The notes: a model not told the origin generated them from the letters alone. 50,749 bases of DNA from an uncultured Clostridia bacterium (GCA_947628715.1 CANRAW010000007.1:1-50749), one strand, 5' to 3'. Positions 30,020-38,846 are shown, counted from the first letter of the stretch. Numbers and translations are program-made.

Positions 30020-32239
30020 ATGAAAAAAATAATTTTATCTATAGATGGTATGACGTGCTCTGCTTGTTCAAATGGGCTTGAAAAATATTTAAACAAACAA
30101 GCAGGCATTAATAATGCCAGTGTTAATTTAGTAATGGCAAATGCGACTATTGAATATGACGATAAGATATTAAATCAGGCTAAAATAGAAGAATTTGTAA
30201 AACAGGCAGGCTTTAAAAGCCTAGGTGAATTTAAAGAAATAAAAATTGAGAATAAAAGCAGGAAAGAAAAAATAAAATTTATTATTTTTACTTTTCTTGC
30301 TATTGTTTTAATGTATGTTTCTATGGGACAGATGGCAGGATTACCTTCACTGGAAATAATAGACCCACACAAAAATTCTTTAAATTATGCAGCTGTTTTA
30401 CTTATACTTACAATAGCATTTATGGCTTATGGGTTTGATATTTTAAAAAATGGATATAAAAATTTAATACACAAGACACCTAATATGGACACATTAGTTG
30501 GTATTGGAGTAATTAGTAGCTTTTTATATAGTTTATTTGGTATGTATATGATTATACAAGGAAATCATAGTTATACAATGAATTTATATTTTGAATCAGC
30601 TGCTATTGTTATATATTTTATCAAGCTAGGAAGATATATAGACGGAATTAGTAAAGATAAGACGAAAGAAGCAATAAGCAAACTTGTGAAAATAACTCCA
30701 GAAACGGCTGTTATAAAAAGAGATGGAATAGAAAAAGAGGTAACACTTGACGAAGTGCAAAAAGGCGACATAGTTATTTCAAAGCCGGGAGAGAAAATTG
30801 CTGTAGATGGCGAAGTTATAACTGGAAAAGCACATTTAGACGAATCATTTATAACAGGAGAAAGCAAGCCTGTAACAAAAGATGTAGGAGACAAAGTAAT
30901 TGCAGGAAGTATGAATTATGATGGGTATATAGAATATAGGGCAGAAAAAATAGGAAAAGAATCAACTATATCAGAAATTGTAAAATTAGTTGTAGAAGCA
31001 AGCAATACAAAGGCGCCAATAGCAAAAGTTGCAGACAAGGTTTCAGGATATTTTGTACCAGCTGTAATTATAATTGCAATACTTACATTTATTGTATATT
31101 TAATTGGTGGAAGCGGATTTAATGAAGCACTTAGCACGTTTGTTACAATTTTAGTTGTTGCTTGTCCTTGTAGTTTAGGTCTCGCAACTCCGCTTGCTAT
31201 AGTTGTAAGTGAGGGGCTTTGTGCTAGCAATAATATTTTAGTAAAGAAAAGTGAAATTTTGGAAAATGCGCAAAAGGTAAATACAATAGTGTTTGATAAA
31301 ACAGGAACACTTACTTATGGAAAGCTAAAAATTTCAGAAGTATTAAATTTTAGTAATATAGCTGATAAAGAATTGTTGCAATTAGTAGGAAGCATAGAAA
31401 GCAAGGCTTCTCATCCAATTGGCAATGCTTTTACAGATTATTTAGAAGAAAATAAAATGAAAATATTGGAAGTAGAGAATTTTGAAAACGTTGCTGGATT
31501 GGGAATTGTTGCCAATATAGAAAATGAACAATATATTATAGGAAATGCTAAGATACTTGATAAATACAATATAGAAAATACGCACATAGAAGAAGAAAGA
31601 AAATTGGCAGAAAAAGGAAATAGTATAGTATATATTGCCAAAGCAAATGAAATAATTGCAATTGTTGGTGTAAATGATATTGTAAGGGAAGATGCGAAAA
31701 GCGTTATAGATTATTTCAATAAACACCAAATTGAAACAATTATGCTAACTGGAGATAATAAAGAAACGGCTGAAAAAATTGCTAAAGAAATAGGAATTAC
31801 TAAAGTTATTTCTAATGTTTTACCTTCGGAAAAAGCAAATGTAGTAAAGAAGTTAAAGGCAGAAAATAAATTTGTAATGATGTGCGGAGATGGAATAAAT
31901 GATAGCCCAGCACTTGCAAGTTCAGATATTGGCGTTAGTGTAAATAGCGGAACAGATATTGCAATGGATTCTTCAGAGGTTATATTGACTAGAAATAATT
32001 TAAACAGCATTGTGAATTTAATTAATATAAGTAAAAAAACAATAAGAAATATTAAACAAAATCTATTTTGGGCATTTTTCTATAATTGCCTAATGATACC
32101 AATTGCAATGGGAATATTAAAACCTATACAAATATCAATAAACCCAATGATTGCAAGTATCGCTATGGTGTTCAGTAGCATAACCGTAATACTAAATGCG
32201 TCAAGATTGAGAAATGTAAAAATTGTGAACTTAAAGTAA
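30020..32239 (+). CDS. copA: Copper-exporting P1B-type ATPase CopA
   Basis: A 739-residue heavy-metal P-type ATPase that pumps Cu(I) out of the cell. One N-terminal HMA domain with GMTCSAC is followed by membrane helices, the actuator motif TGES (in FITGESKPV), the metal-site CPC in VACPCSLGLATP, the phosphorylation motif DKTGTLT, HP in SKASHPIG, and the hinge GDGINDSPALA. CPC plus the adjacent CopZ favour copper over zinc or cadmium. ATG 30020 is preferred over an upstream ATT codon. No frame break and no in-frame CGG. Confidence 0.94.
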   Translation: MKKIILSIDGMTCSACSNGLEKYLNKQAGINNASVNLVMANATIEYDDKILNQAKIEEFVKQAGFKSLGEFKEIKIENKSRKEKIKFIIFTFLAIVLMYVSMGQMAGLPSLEIIDPHKNSLNYAAVLLILTIAFMAYGFDILKNGYKNLIHKTPNMDTLVGIGVISSFLYSLFGMYMIIQGNHSYTMNLYFESAAIVIYFIKLGRYIDGISKDKTKEAISKLVKITPETAVIKRDGIEKEVTLDEVQKGDIVISKPGEKIAVDGEVITGKAHLDESFITGESKPVTKDVGDKVIAGSMNYDGYIEYRAEKIGKESTISEIVKLVVEASNTKAPIAKVADKVSGYFVPAVIIIAILTFIVYLIGGSGFNEALSTFVTILVVACPCSLGLATPLAIVVSEGLCASNNILVKKSEILENAQKVNTIVFDKTGTLTYGKLKISEVLNFSNIADKELLQLVGSIESKASHPIGNAFTDYLEENKMKILEVENFENVAGLGIVANIENEQYIIGNAKILDKYNIENTHIEEERKLAEKGNSIVYIAKANEIIAIVGVNDIVREDAKSVIDYFNKHQIETIMLTGDNKETAEKIAKEIGITKVISNVLPSEKANVVKKLKAENKFVMMCGDGINDSPALASSDIGVSVNSGTDIAMDSSEVILTRNNLNSIVNLINISKKTIRNIKQNLFWAFFYNCLMIPIAMGILKPIQISINPMIASIAMVFSSITVILNASRLRNVKIVNLK

Positions 32240-32272
32240 TAATTATATTAAATTGTGAAAGAAGTGATAAAT

Positions 32273-32662
32273 GTGGATAATACGGATTTAATCGAATATT
32301 GGATTAAAAGTGCTGAAAAAGATTATGAAACAATGAAAGTGTTATTTGAAAACAACAAAAATACATGGTGCTTATTTTTAGGACATCTAGTAATAGAAAA
32401 ATTATTAAAAGGATTATATGCTAGAAATAATCCAGAAAATCCAATAGCACCTAAAATTCATAATTTAATATTGCTCTCACAAAGAGCTAATTTAAAAGTT
32501 CCAAATGAAATAAGAGAAAAAATACAAGTTATAAATACATTTAATATAAGTGCTAGATATGATGATTATAAAAATAGTTTTGAAGAAAAATGTACAAATG
32601 AATATACTGCCGAACAAGTAAGAAATATTGAGGAGGTACGAAAATGGTTAAAAGAACAATAA
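32273..32662 (+). CDS. HEPN-domain protein, probable toxin of a HEPN/MNT pair
   Basis: This ~129-residue all-helical protein has the pattern of HEPN proteins paired with minimal nucleotidyltransferases: YWIKSAEKDYETMKVLF at the start, GHLVIEKLLKGLYARNN, KIHNLILLS and NISARYDDYKNSF near the end. I do not see a clean R-X4-6-H RNase motif, so nuclease activity is uncertain. The start is uncertain; GTG 32273 has GAAAGAAGTG at good distance, and GTG 32255 or 32264 are in frame. It overlaps the partner gene by 19 bases. Family knowledge: such pairs act as toxin and AMP-adding antitoxin. Confidence 0.82.
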   Translation: MDNTDLIEYWIKSAEKDYETMKVLFENNKNTWCLFLGHLVIEKLLKGLYARNNPENPIAPKIHNLILLSQRANLKVPNEIREKIQVINTFNISARYDDYKNSFEEKCTNEYTAEQVRNIEEVRKWLKEQ

Positions 32663-32964
32663 ATAAAGATATTTTAAATATTATAAATGCGTATATAAAC
32701 GAAATAAAGAAGCATTATAATATTACAGATATAATATTATTTGGCTCTTATGCTAAGGGAACAGAAAATGCAGATAGCGACATAGACATTGCAATTGTTT
32801 CAGATGACTTTGATGATATTTATGATTGTATGGCAGTGCTTATGGGGATGACATGGGACATAGATGCTAGAATTGAACCACATCCAATAAAGAAAAAAGA
32901 TTATGATGAAGTATCTGACTTTTTTGTAAAAGAAGTTATAGACACAGGAATAAAAGTAGCTTAA
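32644..32964 (+). CDS. Minimal nucleotidyltransferase (MNT), probable antitoxin
   Basis: A 106-residue nucleotidyltransferase-fold protein. The catalytic signature GSYAKGTENADSDIDIAI has the G-S-X10-D-X-D pattern with both metal-binding Asp residues. A third acidic residue may be in DARIEPH. ATG 32644 lies inside the end of the HEPN gene after GAGGTACGAAA, indicating translational coupling. In studied pairs the MNT protein AMPylates and silences the HEPN toxin. Confidence 0.87.
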   Translation: MVKRTINKDILNIINAYINEIKKHYNITDIILFGSYAKGTENADSDIDIAIVSDDFDDIYDCMAVLMGMTWDIDARIEPHPIKKKDYDEVSDFFVKEVIDTGIKVA

Positions 32965-32995
32965 ATGACTTTAATATAAATGAAAAATTTATACA

Positions 32996-33031
32996 ATGGA
33001 GATACAATAAAAATGTATCTCCATATTTTTT
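32996..33031 (+). terminator. Terminator after HEPN/MNT pair
   Basis: An 11-bp perfect stem, ATGGAGATACA / TGTATCTCCAT, followed by ATTTTTTA. Confidence 0.8.
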
Positions 33032-33051
33032 AGTAAAATACAAAAAATGCC

Positions 33052-33102
33052 TTGACAAAGTATAAATAATGTAATAATCTAGTATAGCAAACTAGATTAT
33101 TA
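33052..33102 (+). promoter_or_regulatory. Promoter overlapped by a 12-bp-arm palindromic operator
   Basis: TTGACA at 33052-33057. TAATAATCTAGT (33072-33083) and ACTAGATTATTA (33091-33102) are perfect inverted arms around ATAGCAA. The dyad covers the -10 region and start site, where a repressor would act. ATG of the flavoenzyme follows at 33136. Confidence 0.75.
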
Positions 33103-33135
33103 CATTAAAATTAATTGAAAGGATTGTGAAAACAA

Positions 33136-34194
33136 ATGAAAGGTATAAAATTAGGCGATAAAGAATCCAAATATCCTATAATTCAAGGTGGTATGGGAGT
33201 TGGAGTATCACTTCATAGACTTGCAGGAAACGTAAGTAAAGAAGGAGGAATAGGCATCATATCTACAGCTGATATTGGCTATCAAGAAGAAGACTTTGCG
33301 AATAATCCAAATGAAGCCAATTTAAGAGCAATTGGAAAAGAAATAAAAAAAGCAAGAGAAATAGCAGGAGAAGATAAAATATTAGGCGTAAATGTTATGG
33401 TTGCTTTAAAAAACTACGCTGATATTGTTAAAGAGTGTGTAAAACAAAAAATAGACTTAATTATTTCAGGAGCTGGAATTCCAAAGAATTTGCCAGAATA
33501 TGTAAAAGGAACAAATACCAAAATTGCACCAATAGTATCTTCTTTAAGATGCTGTCAGTTAATTGTAAAACATTGGATGACAAAATATGGCTATGTACCT
33601 GATATGATTGTAATAGAAGGACCAGAAGCAGGAGGACATCTAGGATTTAGCAGGGAAGAATTACAAGAAGAAAACAAGCCTAAATTAGAAGACATAACAG
33701 CTCAGGTTGTTAAATACATAAAAGAAATAGAAAAAGATACAGGAAAAGAAATACCAGTAATTTCAGCTGGAGGAATATGGGATAAAAACGATATAAAGAA
33801 GTTTTTAGATTTAGGCGCATCAGGTGTTCAGATGGCAACAAGATTTGTCGCTACTTATGAGTGTGATGCTTCAGAAGAATTTAAGGATGCTTATATAAAT
33901 GCAAAAAAAGAAGATATAAAAATTATAAAAAGTCCAGTGGGAATGCCCGGAAGAGCAATTAATAACGAATTTATAAAAAAAGCAGAAAATGAAAATTGCA
34001 ATATTGACAGATGTTATAACTGCATAAAAACATGTGATGTTAAAAATTCGCCATATTGCATTACAAAAGCTCTAATAAATGCTGTAAAAGGAAATATGAA
34101 AGATGCACTTATTTTTTGTGGAAGTAATGTAAGCAAAATAAAAGAAATTGTATCAGTACGAGAACTAATGGGCGAATTAACTGTAGGCTTATAA
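33136..34194 (+). CDS. Nitronate monooxygenase / FabK-like FMN enzyme
   Basis: A 352-residue TIM-barrel flavoprotein of the nitronate monooxygenase / enoyl-ACP reductase II superfamily. The N-terminal PIIQGGMGVGVS is the FMN-site start; IEGPEAGGHLGF and VISAGGIWDKNDIKKFL plus GASGVQMATRFVAT are the later phosphate-binding loops. A C-terminal Cys cluster, CYNCIKTCDVKNSPYC, is additional to classic FabK and could bind a metal. It is a monocistronic unit controlled by a striking palindrome. No fatty-acid genes are adjacent, so I favour a nitronate-monooxygenase-like or general flavin oxidoreductase role over FabK. ATG 33136 is preceded by GAAAGGATTG. Confidence 0.85.
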   Translation: MKGIKLGDKESKYPIIQGGMGVGVSLHRLAGNVSKEGGIGIISTADIGYQEEDFANNPNEANLRAIGKEIKKAREIAGEDKILGVNVMVALKNYADIVKECVKQKIDLIISGAGIPKNLPEYVKGTNTKIAPIVSSLRCCQLIVKHWMTKYGYVPDMIVIEGPEAGGHLGFSREELQEENKPKLEDITAQVVKYIKEIEKDTGKEIPVISAGGIWDKNDIKKFLDLGASGVQMATRFVATYECDASEEFKDAYINAKKEDIKIIKSPVGMPGRAINNEFIKKAENENCNIDRCYNCIKTCDVKNSPYCITKALINAVKGNMKDALIFCGSNVSKIKEIVSVRELMGELTVGL

Positions 34195-34336
34195 GAACAA
34201 ATAATATAAAAAACATACTCATATGTAGAAAAAAGATTAACAACAATAAGAAAATGGTATTGATATTGTATGTAATTAATATTAGTTACATCAAGTTTGA
34301 TAAATATAAAGATAAAAAAAGATAAAATAAATGAGG

Positions 34337-34364
34337 TTGACATGAAATTTTATTTTTATATAAT
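34337..34364 (+). promoter_or_regulatory. Sigma-A-type promoter for ATPase 2
   Basis: Exact TTGACA (34337-34342) and exact TATAAT (34359-34364), 16-bp spacing. Confidence 0.8.
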
Positions 34365-34400
34365 ATATATAGGACTAGAATGAAAGGATTGATATATAAT

Positions 34401-35077
34401 ATGAGTATTGTAAGTGTAAGAAATTTGAGCAAAATATATGGAGGAAAAAATACACGAACTGTGGCAGTTGACAATATTTCTTTTAATATAGATGAGGGTG
34501 AATTTGTAGCCATAGTAGGAAGGTCGGGAAGTGGAAAATCTACTTTGTTACATATAATTGGTGGAGTAGATAAACCAAGTTTGCGGAACAGTAACAATAG
34601 ATGGAACAAACATTTATGAACTAACTGAAAGAAAGCAAGCAGAATTTAGAAGAAGAGATGTTGCTTTAATATATCAATTTTATAATTTAATTCCAGTTTT
34701 AAATGTGGAAGAAAACATGACACTTCCAATAAAACTTGATAATCAAATAGTAAATCAAGAGCAGTTAAACGCATTAATAGAAAAATTAGGACTATCAGAG
34801 AGAAGAAAAAATTTACCTAATGAATTATCTCGGAGGTCAACAGCAAAGAGTAGCAATAGGAAGAAGTTTACTACAAAGACCTAAAATTTTATTAGCAGAC
34901 GAGCCAACTGGAAATTTAGATAGTCAAAATTCTAATGAAATAATTGAATTATTGAAGAAATCAAATAAAGAATATAACCAAACAATAATACTTGTAACAC
35001 ATGACGAAAAAATTGCAAAGGAAGCAACAAGGATAATTACAATTAAGGATGGGAAAATAGTAGGAGATAGTAAATAA
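34401..35077 (+). CDS. BceA/MacB-type ABC ATPase 2, with two +1 frameshifts
   Basis: The joined protein has 224 residues and closely matches ATPase 1. Walker A is GRSGSGKST, the signature [13 protein letters not shown], Walker [16 protein letters not shown] breaks are at residue 62 (34584; skipping C gives PSLGTVTIDG) and residue 144 (34831; skipping C gives LSGGQ), identical positions to ATPase 1. ATG 34401 is chosen by alignment with ATPase 1; an in-frame ATG at 34380 is possible. There is no adjacent permease: the next gene is a sigma-factor fusion. It may serve the permease at 39574 or act with the sigma fusion. Confidence 0.92.
34584..34587 (+). other. CGGA +1 shift site 15 (ATPase 2 residue 62)
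   Basis: TTG-CGG-A; skipping C gives P-S-L-G-T-V. Same residue as site 9, different preceding codon. Confidence 0.86.
34831..34834 (+). other. CGGA +1 shift site 16 (ATPase 2 residue 144)
   Basis: TCT-CGG-A-GGT; skipping C gives L-S-G-G-Q. Same residue as site 10. Confidence 0.88.
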
Positions 35078-35122
35078 AAGATTATTACATGTTAAAGTTT
35101 AATTATAAGATTTGGTGAAATA

Positions 35123-36496
35123 ATGGAAGATTTAGTAATTAGAGCAAAAGATGGAGATAAAGAAGCATATAATATGCTTGTATTAAGTTTAAAAGAAGAA
35201 TTATATCGAATTGCAAAAGCTAAAATAAATGAACCAGAAGATATAAAAGATATATTGCAAGATACATTTTTGTTAGGCTACTTAAATATAAGCCAATTAA
35301 AAAATAATAAAAATTTTAAACAATGGCTAATAAAGATACTAATAAACCAGTGCAACAATTTCTATAAAAATAATAATAGAAATAAAGAATTAAATAATAA
35401 ATATTTAAGTAGTTTATTTAATGAAAACGAATATTATAGTCAAGAATATAATGGTGAATTTGATAATCTTTTAGACGTCCTAGATATAATAGAACAAGAA
35501 ATTTTTAAATTATATTACGAAGAAAAATATACTGTTAGTGAAATTTCAGAAAAGTTAAGAATTAATAAGAATACTATAAAAAGTAAGTTAAGCAGAGGAA
35601 GAAAAAAGATAAAACATAAGTATTACAGTGCTATGATTGGCATTTTAATAATATTTGTTATTGCAGGTGGGGTTGTATTTGGAAAAGACTTAATTAATTA
35701 TTTAAAAAGTATTTTTGATCTATCAGATTTTGGTGATAATAATGAAGGAGTATTAACAGCAATAGAACAAAAAAATTGGGTACAAAACATTGATTTACCT
35801 TATATTCAAGTGAATGAGAATGAAAGTCTAAGGATAAGTTATCTTTTAATGGATGACATTAATATGTATATTGTATTTGATTTAAAATCCAAACAAGACC
35901 TAGGAAAATATGACCGATTTACTATAAATGATTTAAAAATAACATTAAAAAATGGTGAAATTTTATATTATAATGCTAATATGAGTCTTTCACAAATGTC
36001 TTATACAGGAAGTTGGAAAAAAGTTAAAGATAGTTCTAATCAACATTTAAGAGAATTATTAATTATTACATGTGAGGATTTTTCAGAATTTGCAGATATG
36101 AATATAAGTTTTTCAGAAATTATATTGTATAATAATAATAATCCAAGTAAATATGCTAATAAAATTATTACAGAAAGCAAAAATGCTCATATAGATATTG
36201 AAGAAAAATTTATTAATAGAGATACAACTAAATATGTATCAAAAAATTCAGATATTCAAAAAGCAGTTATAACTGAAACTGGATTTTATACTATAATTAA
36301 AAGTAATAATATAAAAATTAATGCTAAATTATATGCAGAAGACAAAAAATATAAATGCAATATTAATGTTGTAAAATTTGATACTCAAACGCTAGAAACA
36401 TATTTTTTAATATATGCAGATATTGATTTAACAAAAAGTTATGATAAATTTTTATTAGAAGTGAAAAATGAAAAAATTGAATTATATAAAGAATAG
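35123..36496 (+). CDS. ECF-type sigma factor fused to a membrane-anchored extracellular domain
   Basis: A 457-residue fusion. Residues about 1-75 look like sigma region 2 (DIKDILQDTFLLGYLNI, FKQWLIKILINQCNNFYK). Residues about 115-170 look like region 4 (LYYEEKYTVSEISEKLRI, KSKLSRGRKKIKHK). A single transmembrane helix follows (AMIGILIIFVIAGGVVFG). The remaining ~270 residues are beta-rich and predicted outside, resembling DUF4179-type domains usually found on separate anti-sigma-like membrane proteins. The fusion would tether the sigma factor to the membrane and could release it on a signal (inference). ATG 35123 follows TTTGGTGA, 45 bases after ATPase 2. It shares a strong bidirectional terminator with the gene at 36528. 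Confidence 0.82.
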   Translation: MEDLVIRAKDGDKEAYNMLVLSLKEELYRIAKAKINEPEDIKDILQDTFLLGYLNISQLKNNKNFKQWLIKILINQCNNFYKNNNRNKELNNKYLSSLFNENEYYSQEYNGEFDNLLDVLDIIEQEIFKLYYEEKYTVSEISEKLRINKNTIKSKLSRGRKKIKHKYYSAMIGILIIFVIAGGVVFGKDLINYLKSIFDLSDFGDNNEGVLTAIEQKNWVQNIDLPYIQVNENESLRISYLLMDDINMYIVFDLKSKQDLGKYDRFTINDLKITLKNGEILYYNANMSLSQMSYTGSWKKVKDSSNQHLRELLIITCEDFSEFADMNISFSEIILYNNNNPSKYANKIITESKNAHIDIEEKFINRDTTKYVSKNSDIQKAVITETGFYTIIKSNNIKINAKLYAEDKKYKCNINVVKFDTQTLETYFLIYADIDLTKSYDKFLLEVKNEKIELYKE

Positions 36497-36519
36497 GCTT
36501 TTGTAGCCTATTCTTTATA
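36485..36519. terminator. Bidirectional terminator
   Basis: A 15-bp perfect stem, TATAAAGAATAGGCT / AGCCTATTCTTTATA with a 5-nt loop, between convergent genes 35123 (+) and 36528 (-). Confidence 0.85.
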
Positions 36520-36527
36520 GTTTATAA

Positions 36528-37145
36528 TTATATCTTATATCCTGTTAAATCTGGCTTCTCTACATCTTTATCAGTTACATCATTCATTGTATATTCGCAC
36601 AATAAATGATATTGCTTATCAGCACCTTTCGAAAAATATGTTAGGTTAAATCCAGTATTAATACTAATTTCTCTTTTATTTAATACACCATGGTAACTTT
36701 TTATACTATAGCATTTTTCTCCATTAATTGTTTCATAAGTTATAAAATGTGATAATGAAAAATTTATTTTATCATTTATATTATAATTATTATAAGGAAA
36801 TGGTTCTAAAAATTCTCTGCTGTCTTCAGTGTAATTGCTAACAGTTGCTGTCTTATCAATCATAGATAAAGAGATTTCTTCATTTGTTGTTTCATTATGC
36901 CATATTTCTCCATAAGTAACTTCATTTTCTTTAAGTATTATTTTGCCTAAGTCGCCTTTATGATAAACTTCCATTTTTGTTCCATCAGGCATAAGCCTAG
37001 TAAATGAATAATTCTTTGAATTAGCAATAGTTGTTTGTTTATTTGAAATTTTGTTTATAATATAATAATTTCTTATAAAATTGGCAATACATAAAACGAT
37101 AATTAATAATACAATAATTAATATAATTTTTAATACTTTTTTCAT
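36528..37145 (-). CDS. Membrane-anchored hypothetical protein
   Basis: I do not recognise this 205-residue protein. It has one N-terminal transmembrane helix (IILIIVLLIIVLCIANFI) and a predicted extracytoplasmic domain with NYSFTRLMPDGTKMEVYHKG, FITYETINGEKCYSIKSYHG and a C-terminal KPDLTGYKI. There is no lipobox. ATG 37145 is preceded on its strand by AAGGGGAA. It lies between the sigma fusion and a small secreted protein, so a cell-surface role in the same locus is possible. Confidence 0.72.
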   Translation of the reverse strand: MKKVLKIILIIVLLIIVLCIANFIRNYYIINKISNKQTTIANSKNYSFTRLMPDGTKMEVYHKGDLGKIILKENEVTYGEIWHNETTNEEISLSMIDKTATVSNYTEDSREFLEPFPYNNYNINDKINFSLSHFITYETINGEKCYSIKSYHGVLNKREISINTGFNLTYFSKGADKQYHLLCEYTMNDVTDKDVEKPDLTGYKI

Positions 37146-37312
37146 AATAAAAATTTCCCCTTCTTTTGTTATTTAACTATATAATAACATTATATATGTA
37201 AATTAAATATAATGTCAAGAAATTTTAAAATAAGAAAAGTTTTGATGTTGACAATATTTACGCAATAAAAGAAGAAAAACAATTAGTATAATAAACGTAT
37301 GTATAAATATTA

Positions 37313-37720
37313 TTACCAACTATATGTCTTTAATTTAACACTAATGTTTTCAGAAGCATCACATGTGCAATAAATTGTTACATTACTTGAGGCTGATAAA
37401 CCGATATAAATATAATCATATTTTTGGGTAGAACCATTGCTAGGAAGAATATAAGTTTTTTCTTTACCAATACTATGAATTATAACATGAATTGTTACGT
37501 CATACGTTTTACCAGATGAAGATGTTGCACTTGCTTCAATAGCCATGAATGTACCATCATACTTTTCTACATTAGAATTGCTTGTACCTTTAAAAGTAAA
37601 AGTTGGAATATCATAATAAGAGCAAGTTTGAAATATAGTGTTGGCTTCAACAGGATACATACTAAATATTGAAAATATAATTAAATATATAACTAACGCA
37701 CATATACAATATTTTTTCAT
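37313..37720 (-). CDS. Small secreted hypothetical protein
   Basis: A 135-residue exported protein of unknown family. The signal peptide is ICALVIYLIIFSIFSMYPVEA with likely cleavage after VEA (around residue 26). The mature part is Ser/Thr/Tyr-rich and beta-like, with two Cys in TIYCTCDAS and one at TCSYYD. ATG 37720 has AAAGAGGTGATA upstream on its strand. AT content is like its neighbours, unlike the two GC-rich secreted proteins at 19407 and 38847. Confidence 0.7.
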   Translation of the reverse strand: MKKYCICALVIYLIIFSIFSMYPVEANTIFQTCSYYDIPTFTFKGTSNSNVEKYDGTFMAIEASATSSSGKTYDVTIHVIIHSIGKEKTYILPSNGSTQKYDYIYIGLSASSNVTIYCTCDASENISVKLKTYSW

Positions 37721-37773
37721 ATTAAAATATCACCTCTTTTCATATAAATATCAAATAATTTTACCAATATATT

Positions 37774-37815
37774 AAAAAAAAACAAAAAAAGATAAAAAAA
37801 GATAAAAAAAGGTAA
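37774..37815. repeat. A-rich tandem repeat
   Basis: AAAAAAAGAT is repeated about three times with minor variation, upstream of the small secreted gene and the second Spo0A-like gene. Replication slippage or a curved-DNA promoter element is possible. Confidence 0.45.
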
Positions 37816-38005
37816 AAATTATGCAACCAAGATAATAATTAATATTGTCTTATATTGTTATAAGGCAAAAAGGTTGCAAAATAATTACAATTTTGAAAAA
37901 ATCATATTTTACGTAAAAGTAGTAAGTCTCGCAAACGTATGAAGTCTTTTAGTCAGAATGTATTTATTTAATAAATATATGCCTTTGGAAGGAATGAAAT
38001 ATAAA

Positions 38006-38704
38006 ATGGTTAATATGTTGATTGCAAGTAAAGAAATATTCAAAGATGCAAAAATATTCAATAATATCTCAAAATGCAGTGAAAATATGAGAATTGTAGC
38101 AGTATGTTTTGATAAAAAAGAAACCATAGAAATTTTAAATAAAGGAAATATCGATATTGCATGGATAGATTTATCTGACGTTAGTGAAATGGATTTATTA
38201 AATTATGTAAATGAAAAACAAAGACATAAATATGAACGCTCTATTTTAATGACAATTGATTCATTTAATAAAAATGATAAAAGAAATAAAATGATATATG
38301 ACTATATAATCAAAGGTAATACGGATGAAGAATTTATATATAAGATTAAATCAATGATAGAGAATAAGGACATGGACGTGAAAAGAAATAAAGTCGAAAA
38401 TGAATTACGATATATAGGATATAATCAAAAATATGTTGGAACTAATTATTTAATAGAAACAATACTTGAATTATATAAAGCTAGAAAATTAATGCTAGAT
38501 AATTTACAAAGAGACATTTATCCGATAATTGCAAGAAAATATAATAAATCAGTAAATAATATAAAATGTAACATTAGAAGAGCAACAGAGTGTATGTATT
38601 ATGAATGTGAGAGCAATATATTACAAAAATATTTTGGATTTTATTATGACACAAAACCGAATGCAAAAACAGTGGCATTAACTGTGCTACATAAAATTAT
38701 TTAG
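38006..38704 (+). CDS. Spo0A-like regulator with degenerate receiver (copy 2)
   Basis: About 232 residues. The C-terminal half has the Spo0A-like DNA-binding pattern seen in copy 1: ELRYIGYNQKYVGTNYL, RDIYPIIARKYNKSVNNIKC and NIRRATECMY. The N-terminal half keeps the receiver layout but the acidic pair is gone (MVNMLIASKEIF where copy 1 has IADDN), and the phospho-site region reads IAWIDLSDVS. It is therefore probably not controlled by ordinary phosphorylation. The start is uncertain: ATG 38006 best matches copy 1, and ATG 37994 lies directly behind GGAAGGA. It precedes the GC-rich secreted gene and permease 4, mirroring copy 1 beside permease 1. Confidence 0.78.
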   Translation: MVNMLIASKEIFKDAKIFNNISKCSENMRIVAVCFDKKETIEILNKGNIDIAWIDLSDVSEMDLLNYVNEKQRHKYERSILMTIDSFNKNDKRNKMIYDYIIKGNTDEEFIYKIKSMIENKDMDVKRNKVENELRYIGYNQKYVGTNYLIETILELYKARKLMLDNLQRDIYPIIARKYNKSVNNIKCNIRRATECMYYECESNILQKYFGFYYDTKPNAKTVALTVLHKII

Positions 38705-38761
38705 TTAATAATGAGATATTCAAATAAAATATTTATAAATTATTTATCTTTTTATAACTTT

Positions 38762-38791
38762 TTGTTGATTTTTGTAATTATGTTTTATAAT
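38762..38791 (+). promoter_or_regulatory. Probable promoter of the 38847 secreted gene
   Basis: TATAAT at 38786-38791 with TTGTTG (38762, 18 bp) or TTGATT (38765, 15 bp) as -35; a GGAGG ribosome site follows at about 38833. Confidence 0.5.
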
Positions 38792-38846
38792 AAAAGGAGA
38801 GTGCATATAAGTGCTAGACTAAACGTAAAATTTAGGAGGCATAAGT

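Noticed and set aside
33136-34194. Assigning the flavoenzyme as FabK
   Set aside because: No fatty-acid genes nearby and the extra Cys cluster is not typical; the broader nitronate monooxygenase-like name is safer.
37774-37815. CRISPR-like or tandem repeat array
   Set aside because: Only three A-rich units without spacers; no cas genes in the window.
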